NCBI GenBank assembly: GCA_016787045.1
Contig: JAEUVA010000011.1
Span: 1 to 64,000, forward strand
DNA length: 64,000 nt
From: Chitinophagales bacterium
Lineage (GTDB): Bacteria > Bacteroidota > Bacteroidia > Chitinophagales > LD1
Direction of reading: 5' to 3'
Positions 9,701 through 19,103 of this stretch are shown here, piece after piece. Position 1 is the stretch's first letter. The number at the start of each line of letters is the position of its first letter. Under the pieces are notes generated by a model, which worked only from the letters and a program-made list of their open reading frames with translations, did not search any database and was not told the DNA's origin. The translations under genes were made by a program, and so were the position numbers.

Positions 9701-12700
9701 GTGTAATGTGCGTAAAACGAAGGTTGGGTGATTGGCCCACTATGATAGCACGGGTAGCTTCATTGTTGCTGCCTTCTATGCCCTCTGCAATTTCATTGTT
9801 GGCATCAATAATGGCGCGCAGAATGTGAACGCCCACAATAGGCGAACTCCATGTGTTGGGCATTTGAGTGGTCCAGTGGTCGCCTTGTGCCAATGTTTTA
9901 TCGCGCGCAGAGTCCACGGCTATGTCATCTATCAGCAGTTTTATTTCCATGCTGTCGCCAATGTTCGAAGCGCCAATGTTATCGTATGAAATGGCAATGC
10001 TGATAGGTTGATTGGGCTCAGGGTTCAATAGCGAAGGAGCAATGTATTGGCTGAGAGTGCGGTAGTCAGGCAAATTGGTGCAGGTAAACGAAACCACAAA
10101 CACATTGTTGGCTTCATTGCACTCTGCGTATTGCGCATCGTAATCGGCTGTCATGCGTACGGTGTAAGTACCCGTGGCAGGGCAGGCGAATGGCGTAGGC
10201 AATTGTGCCAACACCGGACAGCCGCAGCCATTGCTTAAATTGGTGTTGGTAGCAAAACCCAAATCGTTCCAGCCCGGAGCAAGACCCGGCCCGCTGATTT
10301 CAAATTTTGTTTTTACCAAACTGGCTTTGTATAAGCCACCCGAGCGCAACCAAACGCCCATATTGAAGGGCTGATTAAGTACCTGATTTTTTTCCCAAAA
10401 ATCATTGCCAATCGTATATACGCAATCATTACCCAGCCAAAAGTCGTGACAGGCAGATACGGTAGTGTTATTATTGGTTTCGCTCCACTCACCGGTTACT
10501 GCATCCGTTGCATCGGCAGTTACTATCAGGTTTCCGCCCGGTGCGGCAGGTGTAGGAAAAGTAAGGTTAATGGTAGATGCCGCTCCTGCTGCTAAGTTTC
10601 CGCTAAAGACATGATCAATCACATTGCCCACTAAATTAAAACGAACAACAAACGGACCGTTTGCCGTTGCGTTTCCGCCATTGCGGATAACGGCAGTTAC
10701 GCCAACAGTAGGTGAGCTAAGCGGGTCGTTAGGGGTGATGTTAAAACTGCTGCAACCATCTACGGTAAGGTCGGGTTTGTAAATACACGCGTTAGATGTG
10801 GTGTACACCGTAATGCTGTTGTTCGCTTCGTTACACTCGCCAATAAGGTTGGTAGTATCTACACTAAAAATAAGTTGATATGTTCCGGTTTGAGCAAAGC
10901 TGTGCGTATAGCTAAAAGACGTACCGTTTTGCGCAGCCAAATTCGGAATTTGCTGATGATACACTGCCTCAATATTTCCGCTATGCTTGATCACTAATCG
11001 GGCAAACGAAGTAGTACCTGTGGCATGGCCGCCAATGTTGGAAGTAGAGAAAGCAAAAACGGCTTGTTGGCATTGCTGGTAGCTGCTGGCCAGGTATTGC
11101 ACCCCGGCTGTTAAATCGGCACAAGCCGGCAACACCGTAATACCTCTGCAAAACTGATTGTTTTCGTTGGTCTCTAAAACTCCATTTCCGGCATCAGCAT
11201 TTAAGCAAAGTGAATAGTTACCTGCCGTAGGAAACGTTAGTGTGGGAAAGTTGAAATACTGTGTAGTGCCCGCATTAAACGGAGCCGAAGTAGTACTACT
11301 GCCCGATGGAGTAGTTGCACCGCTGCATGTCCACGTTGAGAGTGTATTTACGCCCACATTTCCGCAGCCCGAATTGGTGATTTGATACTGTACTCCGCCA
11401 ATGCTTTGCCCGGCCACAATAGTTGCATTTGGCAAATTGAAATACGGGCTTAAGTCCGGCAAACAAGGTGGGGTGTTCAACGCAAACGGAGCAGTAGTAT
11501 CTCCATCTAAAGTATAATCGGTTACAGTACCCTGTACCTGATAAACACCGGGGGTAACCGGTGCCAAAAAGCTCAGGTTGTAGTATCCTTGAGAATTGGT
11601 ATAAGTGGCGTAAGTAGCTCCGGTAGATGGGATAAAGAAACTAACCGTAGCACCAGCCACGCTGGGGTCTTGCAAGGGCACAGCCGTATTGCGATACGTA
11701 GCCCGCCCACTAATGCCTAACCAATTATTGGCCACCGCATAGCTCGTTTGTGGGTTTACCTGAGCAGTCAGTTTTATATCGCCCGGCAAAATAAAGTTGC
11801 CGCATACAAACGGACGTATAGCTTGATTATCTAATTCATTGGGTTCATTGATTACGTTGGTGTAATCAACAATCACCTGCATGGGGTTCCAGCTTGGGGT
11901 GTTTGGTGTGGTAATGTTCCAGCAAACAGTGGTGGTGGAATGCGCAGCTAAAAAAGGTACGGTAACATCGCCATAATTCGCCAACGTGTCGTATTGGTTT
12001 TTGAGCTTCACCACAAAGTTTAAGGCCGGATAATCGCTCTCGTTGTGTATGGTGGCGCACACTTGCAATGGTGCAGATGTATCGGGGTGGTTATTGCTAA
12101 ACGTAATATCGTTGGCAAAAATGAAAATATCTGCATCGTCCAGCACATCCGGCTCTGCAAACGGGCCAAAAGTAGTAGTGCAATTAGAGGCAGAGTTATC
12201 GTTAGCAATAATGCGTGTTTGATAATTTAAACCCACAGGCAAACCGGTGGCCACATAAAAATAAATTTTGCCATCTGTTACGTTCATGTCTGCCGGGTCG
12301 GCTTGTTGCATAATAAACAACCGGTCGTTAGCATCGGTAAAATTGCCGTTGCCTTCGTAATCCATAATTATGCGCGGATAGTTAGCTGCCGGTAGGTTAC
12401 CATCAGCATCGGTGTATTTGACTTCAAACCTAAAATTGTTGTATGGCGATGCCATGAGCGGGTCAACAATGTGCGCTGTAAACCCGGCATTGCCGCTGTA
12501 GCTAAGCACCGGTGCGTGGCCGGTAGATGCCACCGTAGTGGTAGCCGTAGCGGTACAGCCCGCGCTGCTGGTAGCAGTTACGCTGTAAGCACCAAAATTG
12601 GCGGTTATAGAATTGGAAATAACAGGGTTTTGTAGCGATGAGCTAAAACTGTTTACACCACTCCAACTGTATGACTGCACATTGGTGCCGCTGGCATTCA

Positions 12701-15700
12701 GTTGAATGTTGTAGCCCACGCAATATGGGCCAGAGTTGTTGGCGGTAACTGTTGGTGTGGGGTTAGCAGTAACAGCAAAGCCGCTGGCTACCGATGAGCA
12801 ACCGTTAGCAGCAGTTACACTCACGCTAACCGTGGCGGTAGATGTAACCACTATGCTTTGCGTAGTAGCACCGGTACTCCAATTGTAAGCACTCCCCGCA
12901 TTGGCGGTAAGGGTTACGCTGCCCGGTGTACAAAATGTAGTAGGGCCACCGGGTGTAATAAAGGCAGAAGCCGTATTTACCACCACGTTAGTTGAAGCCG
13001 AAGCGCTGCAGCCGTTGGCAGCCGTAACGGTTACATTGTAAAGCCCCGCATCAGCTACTGTGGCCATGCGCCAAGGGCTCTGTGCAGTAGAAGCAAATCC
13101 GTTCGGGCCGCTCCAGTTGTAACTATTACCACCAGATGCATTGAACAGAATGTTTGTCCATTGACATACAGGGCTATTACTGCTTGCACTCGCAGTAGGT
13201 AGTGCATTTACGGTAATGTTTGTAGATGCCGTAGCTGTGCAACCCAATGCTGTAACAGTAACGGTATAAGTGCCGTCATGCGCAGCAGCATTTAAGCTAC
13301 TAATTACCGGGTTTTGTGCTGACGAAGTGAACGAAGGCCCGCTCCAACTATAGGTGCTACCACCACCAGAGGTAAGCGTAACACTTCCGCCTTCACATAC
13401 AGGATTTGAATGATTGGCCGTGGCGTTTGGAACAGGATTTACTATTACATTTTGTACGGCAGACGATGTGCATGAACTGGCATCGGTTACTGTTACCGAA
13501 TAGCTGCCGCCAGCGGTCACATTTATGTTTTGTGTAGTAGCACCATTGCTCCAATTCCAATCGGTTCCGGAGCTAGCCGTTAAGTCCACATTACCGCCAG
13601 CGCAAAATGTGGTAGCTCCACTTGGTGTAATACTTGCAGGGCTGCCGTTTACCACTACAGTTGTAGTAGCGGTTGCTGTACAATTGTTCGCATCGGTACC
13701 TGTAACGATATACGCACCTGCATTGGCTAAGATAGCCGCTCTGGTAGGATTTTGTTGCAAGGAAGAAAACCCATTTACCCCGCTCCACGAATAGCTTACT
13801 GCACCACCCGCATTGAGTTGTATGGTACCTCCTAAGCAATATGGGCCTGTGTTAGCTGCAGTAACCGATGGCGTGGGGTTTACATTTACCAAACGAGAAG
13901 CCGATGCAGTACAATTATTAGCATCGGTTACTGTAACTGTGTATGTAGTGGCGGTAGCTGGCGAAACCAAAGTGCCCGCAGTATTTGCACCATTGCTCCA
14001 GCTATAACCAGAGCCACCGCTTGCTGTAAGTGTAGCAGAGCTGCCATTGCAAATGGTAACCGTTGCCGGAGAAACATTTGGTGTAGGATTGGTATGAACG
14101 GTAACCGTAATACTTGCCGGGGCATCGCACCCTACATTATCGGTTACGGTACAAAAATAGTTTCCGGAAGAGTTTACAGTAATGCTTTGTGTAGTAGCTC
14201 CTGTACTCCACAAAAACGCTTGAGAGCCGTTGGGCAAAGCCGTTAAATCTACGCTGCCACCTGCACAAAAAGTGGTAGGGCCGCTGGCTGATATACTTGG
14301 TGGAGGGCCGCCACCACCAATAGTAATAGTGATGATGTTAGATGTATAATTTACCCCATTGGTGGTCATTACCAGTTTGTAATCGCCACCTACATTGGCG
14401 GTATAAGTATGTGCCGTAGCCAGTGGGATGGCTACATTGTTTAAATACCATTGATAGCTGCAACCTGTACCCGTGTTAGTGCTAAGTATAGTGCTATCAC
14501 CGGCACAAATAGCCGATGGGCCACTGGCCGAAATTTGTGGTGCCGGTTGATTGATAAAAAGCGTATCGTGCTCATATAAACTCCAGTTGCCGGCTGCGTC
14601 TTTTGTACGAATAAAAAGATAGTGTGTACCAGAATCTAAACATGCGATAGATAACCCGGTGGCATTTATAGTTACTGAATCTTCAGATGCAGTTACCGAT
14701 AGCGGTGTGCCATTTCCTATTCCAGGGTCTTTATCATAAAAATACTCGGCTGCTGTAATGCTGTTTTTAACGTAGATAAATTTGCCTTCGTAGTGGCTCC
14801 ATTTGCCATCGGTAGTTCGGGTGCGGATGTACAAATAATGGTTGCCGGCAGGCGTGCTTACGGGTAAGGTAATGCCGGTACTTACCGTTACTGAATCTAA
14901 TCCTGCGGTAATAGAAATTGGCGTTGCCGAACCCATGCCCGGGTCGGTATCTAAAAAGTATTCGGCATAGTCAATAACGTTGCCACTATTTACATAAAAT
15001 GGTTTCCCCTCATGTAAGCTCCAAGCACCTCCCTGTACTTTTGCCCGCACAAACAAATTGTGCCACCCACCACTCAGTAGTGGTATGGTTATTCCTCCGG
15101 TAAAAGTTGCTGAGTCTAACCCCGAAAGAGCAATTGGTGTGCCGTTGCCAATACCCGGGTCGGTATCAATAAACCATTCTGCTGCTTCGTATGTAGCTGA
15201 ACTATTGACAAAAAATGGTTTGCCTTCGTACAAACTCCAATTGCCCCGGTTATCGCGGGTGCGGATAAATAAGTTATGGAATCCTCCGCTAAGCATAGGG
15301 ATGGCAATGCCTCCGCTAAATGCAATTGAGTCTTCGCTTCCGGTTATGCTCAGCGCAGTACCATTGCCTACCCCGGGGTCTGTATCAATAAAATACTCGG
15401 CATATACTATACTGGTTTTTATCCAAAAAGTGCGCCCTTCAGATAAACTCCACTTTATTCCATCGGTGCGGGTGCGGATAAATAGCGTGTGCGCTCCTTC
15501 GCCCAAGCCCGTGATAGAAATATTTTCAGTAATAGAAACCGAATCGGCAGTGAGCGCAACGCTAATAGGTGTGCCGCTGCCAACACCCGGATCGGTATCA
15601 AAAAAATACTCAGCAGCATTGAAACTTGTTTGCGAGAAACCTGCTTGGCATAGTGCCATACAAACCAGAAATACATAAAACTGTAGTTTACGTAGCGATT

Positions 15701-15731
15701 TGTTTTTTATGTAACAAATGGTGGTTGCCAT
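6747..15731 (-). CDS. Giant multidomain T9SS-type adhesin (about 2994 aa)
   Basis: Start taken at the ATG at 15731 (MATTICYIKNKS), which gives a signal peptide ending CQAGFSQ; an in-frame ATG at 15764 is possible. Order of parts: five repeats of about 70 residues, each opening AEYFxDTDPGxGxGT (about 37-390); about nine Ig/PKD-like repeats with a C-x-G-x-x-x-x-L core and YSWSG strands (390-1080); several CARDB-like domains (about 1190-2100); a SprB-like repeat (about 2110-2165); a HYR domain (2180-2265); a MopE-like NGIDDDCDG metal-binding motif (about 2350); the VWNGAVSNDW module and a GNPYPS segment; and a C-terminal 70-residue beta domain ending KTGKVLIR, like T9SS type A sorting domains. 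It is probably secreted and attached to the cell surface. Ligand unknown. Confidence 0.9.
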   Translation of the reverse strand: MATTICYIKNKSLRKLQFYVFLVCMALCQAGFSQTSFNAAEYFFDTDPGVGSGTPISVALTADSVSITENISITGLGEGAHTLFIRTRTDGIKWSLSEGRTFWIKTSIVYAEYFIDTDPGVGNGTALSITGSEDSIAFSGGIAIPMLSGGFHNLFIRTRDNRGNWSLYEGKPFFVNSSATYEAAEWFIDTDPGIGNGTPIALSGLDSATFTGGITIPLLSGGWHNLFVRAKVQGGAWSLHEGKPFYVNSGNVIDYAEYFLDTDPGMGSATPISITAGLDSVTVSTGITLPVSTPAGNHYLYIRTRTTDGKWSHYEGKFIYVKNSITAAEYFYDKDPGIGNGTPLSVTASEDSVTINATGLSIACLDSGTHYLFIRTKDAAGNWSLYEHDTLFINQPAPQISASGPSAICAGDSTILSTNTGTGCSYQWYLNNVAIPLATAHTYTANVGGDYKLVMTTNGVNYTSNIITITIGGGGPPPSISASGPTTFCAGGSVDLTALPNGSQAFLWSTGATTQSITVNSSGNYFCTVTDNVGCDAPASITVTVHTNPTPNVSPATVTICNGSSATLTASGGSGYSWSNGANTAGTLVSPATATTYTVTVTDANNCTASASRLVNVNPTPSVTAANTGPYCLGGTIQLNAGGAVSYSWSGVNGFSSLQQNPTRAAILANAGAYIVTGTDANNCTATATTTVVVNGSPASITPSGATTFCAGGNVDLTASSGTDWNWSNGATTQNINVTAGGSYSVTVTDASSCTSSAVQNVIVNPVPNATANHSNPVCEGGSVTLTSGGGSTYSWSGPSFTSSAQNPVISSLNAAAHDGTYTVTVTALGCTATASTNITVNALPTASASSNSPVCQWTNILFNASGGNSYNWSGPNGFASTAQSPWRMATVADAGLYNVTVTAANGCSASASTNVVVNTASAFITPGGPTTFCTPGSVTLTANAGSAYNWSTGATTQSIVVTSTATVSVSVTAANGCSSVASGFAVTANPTPTVTANNSGPYCVGYNIQLNASGTNVQSYSWSGVNSFSSSLQNPVISNSITANFGAYSVTATSSAGCTATATTTVASTGHAPVLSYSGNAGFTAHIVDPLMASPYNNFRFEVKYTDADGNLPAANYPRIIMDYEGNGNFTDANDRLFIMQQADPADMNVTDGKIYFYVATGLPVGLNYQTRIIANDNSASNCTTTFGPFAEPDVLDDADIFIFANDITFSNNHPDTSAPLQVCATIHNESDYPALNFVVKLKNQYDTLANYGDVTVPFLAAHSTTTVCWNITTPNTPSWNPMQVIVDYTNVINEPNELDNQAIRPFVCGNFILPGDIKLTAQVNPQTSYAVANNWLGISGRATYRNTAVPLQDPSVAGATVSFFIPSTGATYATYTNSQGYYNLSFLAPVTPGVYQVQGTVTDYTLDGDTTAPFALNTPPCLPDLSPYFNLPNATIVAGQSIGGVQYQITNSGCGNVGVNTLSTWTCSGATTPSGSSTTSAPFNAGTTQYFNFPTLTFPTAGNYSLCLNADAGNGVLETNENNQFCRGITVLPACADLTAGVQYLASSYQQCQQAVFAFSTSNIGGHATGTTSFARLVIKHSGNIEAVYHQQIPNLAAQNGTSFSYTHSFAQTGTYQLIFSVDTTNLIGECNEANNSITVYTTSNACIYKPDLTVDGCSSFNITPNDPLSSPTVGVTAVIRNGGNATANGPFVVRFNLVGNVIDHVFSGNLAAGAASTINLTFPTPAAPGGNLIVTADATDAVTGEWSETNNNTTVSACHDFWLGNDCVYTIGNDFWEKNQVLNQPFNMGVWLRSGGLYKASLVKTKFEISGPGLAPGWNDLGFATNTNLSNGCGCPVLAQLPTPFACPATGTYTVRMTADYDAQYAECNEANNVFVVSFTCTNLPDYRTLSQYIAPSLLNPEPNQPISIAISYDNIGASNIGDSMEIKLLIDDIAVDSARDKTLAQGDHWTTQMPNTWSSPIVGVHILRAIIDANNEIAEGIEGSNNEATRAIIVGQSPNLRFTHITPSNATPAVGDVITLNVTIANDGDQDATSTILFKYVNDNGDTIQLYAINNGNFPNNDSVSFSFNWTVADASTFIFGYIVNTTPGEYLYDDNSAYIQLGALSISLSATPETCIGAANGSLTAGVSGGVPPYSFIWSNGGGSAGITASSGSYTVTVIDAEGNIGIGGSAITTIPDVTYPIIGNMPANITYNATNGICPATITWAAPVASDNCGIDSFYSNKQPGSFFSAGTTTVTYTAKDKAGNTTTGSFTVTVNALPLVYAGPDATICGSGTLNALAAQWGTAAWSVATGTASFGNTASEVSSVSNLSAGQNRLVWTITNGTCGSAKDTVVITQPVEVCGNGIDDDCDGLIDDGCSAPNVVWNGAVSNDWSNPLNWTPNVVPSGCATDVVIPDAANDPVVNAPINVGDVTINANAQLTINSTFNVCGDWLGGTGTNAVVNGSGKLVFNGNTPQWIGGKTQINKVLIDNVNGVQLQNASTTLEIAMALELKSGNLAAGSGNIVLKSDANNTGYLDNFSTGYTGTYSGSITVERYISNTNDGYRNISSPVVANVSQLADDFPIFGQNNVNCWYSYNPYPNVQIYNESANNNLSTPSGNYYTGWISKTGLNNAMGAMQGFSLRTYHGAPFVIDIKGTPRNGAQSVNITHTVSATPADDGWNFIGNPYPSPIDWNDVKALNSGTDGSYYAFNTTGEYSGNYSSYNGVTGTNGGTRNIASMQGFFVKKTAAGNQPFVMNNTVREAETNTVFHKGAPLSNEVRLELSGNGNSDEIVAYTDAAATWGFDAAQDALKMPAGSTVYMSYKQLGKEYAINVIDELTESTELPLVLWARDTGLYALNATELNLTGLTAQLKDIQANTLTPLSTAGNSIQIPLNGGETSEGRYAVVFMKEVIEPVDTLEPIDTLEPVGLIHALSNHIRIYSYNNVAVIERSSEQPATITITNLLGQSIKEVITTSKRTEIDLGNDNEWYAIVKVKEANQTKTGKVLIR

Positions 15732-15768
15732 GTGGTGTCTTTTAAATTGAATGAATAAACCCACTACA

Positions 15769-15816
15769 CGCAGAAACTAAGTGCACAGTGAGAACGGCTG
15801 CACACATAGTTCTGCG
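15769..15816 (-). other. Imperfect long hairpin between the beta-helix gene and the giant adhesin gene
   Basis: CGCAGAAACTA (15769-15779) pairs with TAGTTCTGCG (15807-15816), leaving one bulged A. Inside it GTGCA (15781-15785) pairs with TGCAC (15799-15803). It follows the stop codon of the gene at 15829-16827 in the transcribed direction, but no U-run follows, so it may be an mRNA processing or stability element, or a weak terminator. Confidence 0.4.
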
Positions 15817-15828
15817 CTAAAACTTGAT

Positions 15829-16827
15829 TTAGCGAACCTTAGATTTGAAATCAATATTGAGCGTGCCCCCCGGACTAACCGTAGGGTTGCTGATATTGAA
15901 AGAGGCAATGTATGGAATACGTGGTATGCCGTTTTGGTTATAGTCGCCTACACCACCATATACTCCCAGGTCTTTGCTATCGGTACCATAGTTTTTGGCT
16001 GGGCTGGTGGCTTGTAAGCTATAATCGTGCAAGTACGAAAAATTAGTGCCCGGCCCACCACCTGTAAAACTTACAAATTGCGGGTCTTGGTTGGTAAGGT
16101 TAGTACCATTTGGAAAATTGTTATTGCTGCACTGGTAAGAAATGTTGTTGCTGTAAGTAATTCCATTGCCGGTACCCGATGGGTTAGCACGGTAAAAAAT
16201 ATTGTTGTTTACATAGGCCGGATTCACGTAGTCAAAAGCATTGCCATTACGCAAAAAAACGTTGTTTTCAATGTAATGGTAACCATTGCTGCCATTCATG
16301 CCGTAAAGCTGGCCATTGAAAACATTGTTACGTATGCGATGGCCGCTTTGGCTACCTCCGCCATAAATATTATCAGTGGTATTTGTAAAAACACAACCAT
16401 CCACTATCCAGTTGCTGCTGCTTGCATCATCCATCAATATGCGGTAAGTAATCTTACATAGCCGTATTTCAATATTGTGAATATTATTGGTTGTGGTGTT
16501 TATTTCGTAAACCTCCATACCTATTACCCTACTATTGCCACTTCCTACACCAAAGTTGATATAATCTGCAAACGAGCGCATTGGGGCTTGCTTTTGTGGA
16601 TTGTGTCCGGTGCCTATAATGGTTAGCTGCTTGGTAACCGAAAACGTGCCATAATTGTAGGGCGAGCCGTGTACATAAATAGTATCACCGGCCACTGCGG
16701 CAGTCTGTGCAGCGGCAAAAGTGGTGTACTGACCGGGGCTGTTCGTGTTGTTGCTTAATGTGCGAATGGTGGCGTTTGCATTTACCGCAGCAAACAAGGC
16801 GATGAAAAGTAAAAACGTTGTTCTCAT
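15829..16827 (-). CDS. Secreted right-handed parallel beta-helix protein (332 aa)
   Basis: A signal peptide (MRTTFLLFIALFAAVNANA) is followed by a start typical of beta-helix proteins (YTTFAAAQTAAVAGDTIYV) and then by strand ladders rich in Asn and Gly with repeated N-N-V/I-F steps, for example RNNVFNGQLYG, ENNVFLRNG and NNNIFYRA (residues about 150-235). Such proteins bind or cleave polysaccharides, or serve as surface structural proteins. I see no catalytic signature that would choose between a lyase and a non-enzymatic role. The last 22 residues (ISNPTVSPGGTLNI..) are a short beta-rich tail and not a recognisable T9SS sorting domain. It lies just upstream of the giant adhesin on the same strand, so the two may be co-expressed. 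Confidence 0.8.
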   Translation of the reverse strand: MRTTFLLFIALFAAVNANATIRTLSNNTNSPGQYTTFAAAQTAAVAGDTIYVHGSPYNYGTFSVTKQLTIIGTGHNPQKQAPMRSFADYINFGVGSGNSRVIGMEVYEINTTTNNIHNIEIRLCKITYRILMDDASSSNWIVDGCVFTNTTDNIYGGGSQSGHRIRNNVFNGQLYGMNGSNGYHYIENNVFLRNGNAFDYVNPAYVNNNIFYRANPSGTGNGITYSNNISYQCSNNNFPNGTNLTNQDPQFVSFTGGGPGTNFSYLHDYSLQATSPAKNYGTDSKDLGVYGGVGDYNQNGIPRIPYIASFNISNPTVSPGGTLNIDFKSKVR

Positions 16828-16914
16828 GTTTTTGAATTTTTGATGACAGCAAAGTACAATGTTTGCCGCACTATGTCAAAACCCAAAACGTCTTTATTCT
16901 TACCTTCTGTTAAA

Positions 16915-17307
16915 TCATGCCTGAGCTGCAATTTGTTTTGCCAAGGCATCCATTTCCTCCTTACTCAATTGCAGTTTGGGATTGGTGAAGTTAATATCGT
17001 GCACACTTTGCAATGGAACTAAATGGATGTGTGCGTGTGGAACCTCTAAACCAATTACGGCTATGCCTATTCGCTTGCAAGGCACGCACTTTTCAATGGC
17101 CAGGGCCACTTTTTTAGCAAACACCATCATACCCGATAGCGTATGGTCATCTAAATCAAAAATATAGTCGGTTTCTTGCTTGGGGATAACCAACGTGTGT
17201 CCCTTGGCCAAGGGGTTAATGTCTAAAAAGGCAAAATAGTTTTCGTCCTCGGCAATTTTATAGCAAGGTATTTCACCGGAAATGATGCGGGAGAAGATTG
17301 TGGGCAT
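16915..17307 (-). CDS. HIT family nucleotide-binding hydrolase (130 aa)
   Basis: This is a full-length histidine-triad protein of the Hint branch. It opens with TIFSRIISGEIPCYKI, has the segment AFLDINPLAKGHTLVIPK (residues about 26-43), and carries the triad motif HAHIHLVPL with H91, H93 and H95; the middle histidine is the family's nucleophile. Hint enzymes hydrolyse purine nucleoside phosphoramidates in the cytoplasm. The gene sits about 100 bp downstream of greA on the same strand, an arrangement compatible with co-transcription. The 100 bp between them holds no obvious hairpin. Confidence 0.95.
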   Translation of the reverse strand: MPTIFSRIISGEIPCYKIAEDENYFAFLDINPLAKGHTLVIPKQETDYIFDLDDHTLSGMMVFAKKVALAIEKCVPCKRIGIAVIGLEVPHAHIHLVPLQSVHDINFTNPKLQLSKEEMDALAKQIAAQA

Positions 17308-17409
17308 GGTTTGATGTGGGAATTAGATGGTAAGTAATTGATAAGTTTACTGGTTGACGATTGACCAATGGTGTAAAATCCGTAATTCCAAAAATGGCCA
17401 ATCTGTAAA

Positions 17410-17880
17410 TCAAATACTGATATTCAGCACCTCAAACTCAATAGCTCCTCCCGGAGTTTGTGCAATTGCCTTTTCGCCTACTATCTTTCCCATAAGGGCT
17501 TTGCCTATAGGCGAGGTTACAGAGATTTTATTCTCTTTTAGATTGGCTTCTGCCTCACTTACCATAGTAAAGGTCATTTTCTTATTCACTTTTTTGTTCA
17601 GCACTTCTACTTTAGAAAGTATGCCCACCTTGCTGGCATCTAACTTGCTTTCGTCCATAATGCGGGCACTGGCCAGTTTGGTTTCCATTTCGGCAATCTT
17701 GGCTTCTAAGTGTCCTTGCTCTTCTTTGGCGGCATGGTATTCTGCGTTTTCGCTGAGGTCGCCTTTCTCTCGGGCTTCGGCAATAGCACGGGCAATCTCC
17801 GGACGCTTAACACTACGCAGATAGCGCAATTCTTCCTGCAGCTTTTCCATTCCTTCTTTGGTTACATAAAATATAGACAT
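17410..17880 (-). CDS. greA: Transcription elongation factor GreA
   Basis: The ATG at 17880 ([14 protein letters not shown]) is the family start. The open frame extends upstream to 17946, but that would run into the terminator hairpin at 17932-17962. At 156 residues it is the normal length. The N-terminal coiled coil has the acidic tip [14 protein letters not shown], with D41 and E44, which reaches the RNA polymerase active site and stimulates cleavage of backtracked RNA. The C-terminal FKBP-like domain includes the typical [13 protein letters not shown]. Confidence 0.97.
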   Translation of the reverse strand: MSIFYVTKEGMEKLQEELRYLRSVKRPEIARAIAEAREKGDLSENAEYHAAKEEQGHLEAKIAEMETKLASARIMDESKLDASKVGILSKVEVLNKKVNKKMTFTMVSEAEANLKENKISVTSPIGKALMGKIVGEKAIAQTPGGAIEFEVLNISI

Positions 17881-17931
17881 ACAAATTGATTTTGGCGTTA
17901 AAAAAATATGCTGCCCAAGCAGCTTAAAATC

Positions 17932-17962
17932 AAAGACGCCCCACATGGTGTGGGACGTCTTT
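17932..17962 (-). terminator. Strong hairpin terminator after the TonB receptor / PorV-like gene cluster
   Basis: A 14-bp stem with a 3-nt loop: AAAGACGTCCCACA pairs with TGTGGGGCGTCTTT in the minus-strand RNA, followed by GAUUUU. One pair is G-U in minus-strand RNA but would be a C-A mismatch in plus-strand RNA, which favours minus-strand use. It lies 25 bp beyond the stop of the PorV-like gene and 52 bp before greA. Confidence 0.85.
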
Positions 17963-17986
17963 AAAAATTATTTACGAATGTAGAAA

Positions 17987-19063
17987 CTAAAGCACAAAAC
18001 GCAAACCCATGCTGTGTGTACCGTTGTACGTCTGTGTGGCACGGAAAGAGTAGTCAATACACAGCTTAGTGCCACTATCTTTTTTGAGTGGTGCATCAAA
18101 AGAAATGCCGGCAGCTAAACCGTTGTAAACTGTATAGCTGGTAGATTTTTTGAAGATGCCAGATTCTATGCGGTATGCAGCGCGCAACATCAACATTTCG
18201 CGCCAGCCAAACTCTAAGCCCAAGCCGTAATGATCGCTACCAAAAGCATTGGAGGTAAAGTTAGCAGTACCTGTAAGGCGGTAGTCCTGCTTAAATACGT
18301 TGGCAGAAACTTCTTTCTTTTTGCCCATCCAAAAATCGTACGCAAAACCAATGTTCAACTGTGTAGGCAATTCAAACTTATTGGCCTTGTTTTCGGCTGT
18401 AAGCACGTAACTTGTACTGCTGATAACGGCCACGTTGGTAGCCAAGGCATCGCCTCTAAATTTCATAGGCGTACCCACGTTGCGCAAAGAAACGCCAAAG
18501 TGCATATTGTCTTTAGGGCCGGTTACGTACTGTAAGCCCGCATCTACTGCAAACCCAAAAGCGGTAAGGTTACCAATGCCCTGATTAATCATGCGCATGG
18601 TAATACCACCATGAATACTGTTAGAAAACTGTTTGGCAAACGATACCCCAATATTCATAAAATTGGGTCTGTAGCTGCCTATTCCGCCTTCGGGGTTTTG
18701 TGTGGTAGTGCGTTCAATAGTACCCAATGTAAGCGCCTGTACGTGCAGTGCTATAGTGTTGGTTTCTTTGAACGTTTGCGCCACACCGGCATGGGCTATA
18801 CCTACGCCAGAACCCTGCATCCACAAGGCGTATGAAGCGTACACTTCGGTTTTCTTTACCCTGGTTAAACCGGCTACGTTGATGCGCTCTGCCTCTAAAC
18901 CATGCACCCGTGCTGAGTTCATGCCCCAAAAGCCGCTGGAGCGTGCCCACCCGTTCATGTTCAGCTCGTACGCGCCTGCCTCGCCTCTGCGGTCTGGGTT
19001 GCCGGCAAAAACCTGGGTTGCACAAAACCCGGTGGCTAAGATGGTTGCTAAAATTCTCTTCAT
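17987..19063 (-). CDS. PorV/PorQ family outer-membrane barrel protein (358 aa)
   Basis: The ATG at 19063 opens a signal peptide (MKRILATILATGFCATQVFAG); the longer frame from 19177 overlaps the upstream gene and is rejected. The mature protein has alternating beta-strands with the family features ARSSGFWGMNSARVHG, INQGIGNLTAFGFAVDAGLQY and FGVSLRNVGTPMKF, and ends in a barrel strand (HSMGLRFVL). PorV is the T9SS shuttle that carries cargo to the attachment complex; paralogues like this one often lie next to TonB receptors and large secreted proteins, as here. Third and last gene of the cluster, 40 bp after the gene at 19104, followed by a strong terminator. Which paralogue class it belongs to is not resolved. 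Confidence 0.8.
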   Translation of the reverse strand: MKRILATILATGFCATQVFAGNPDRRGEAGAYELNMNGWARSSGFWGMNSARVHGLEAERINVAGLTRVKKTEVYASYALWMQGSGVGIAHAGVAQTFKETNTIALHVQALTLGTIERTTTQNPEGGIGSYRPNFMNIGVSFAKQFSNSIHGGITMRMINQGIGNLTAFGFAVDAGLQYVTGPKDNMHFGVSLRNVGTPMKFRGDALATNVAVISSTSYVLTAENKANKFELPTQLNIGFAYDFWMGKKKEVSANVFKQDYRLTGTANFTSNAFGSDHYGLGLEFGWREMLMLRAAYRIESGIFKKSTSYTVYNGLAAGISFDAPLKKDSGTKLCIDYSFRATQTYNGTHSMGLRFVL

Positions 19064-19103
19064 ACGCTTTATAGAATTACTGTTATCTATTTCAAAATAA
19101 ACT

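Noticed and set aside
15058..15678. 206-codon plus-strand frame
   Set aside because: It is the antisense of the five N-terminal repeats of the giant adhesin, and is repetitive for that reason.
17881..17946. N-terminal extension of greA
   Set aside because: GreA begins at [10 protein letters not shown], and the extension would cover part of a strong terminator stem.
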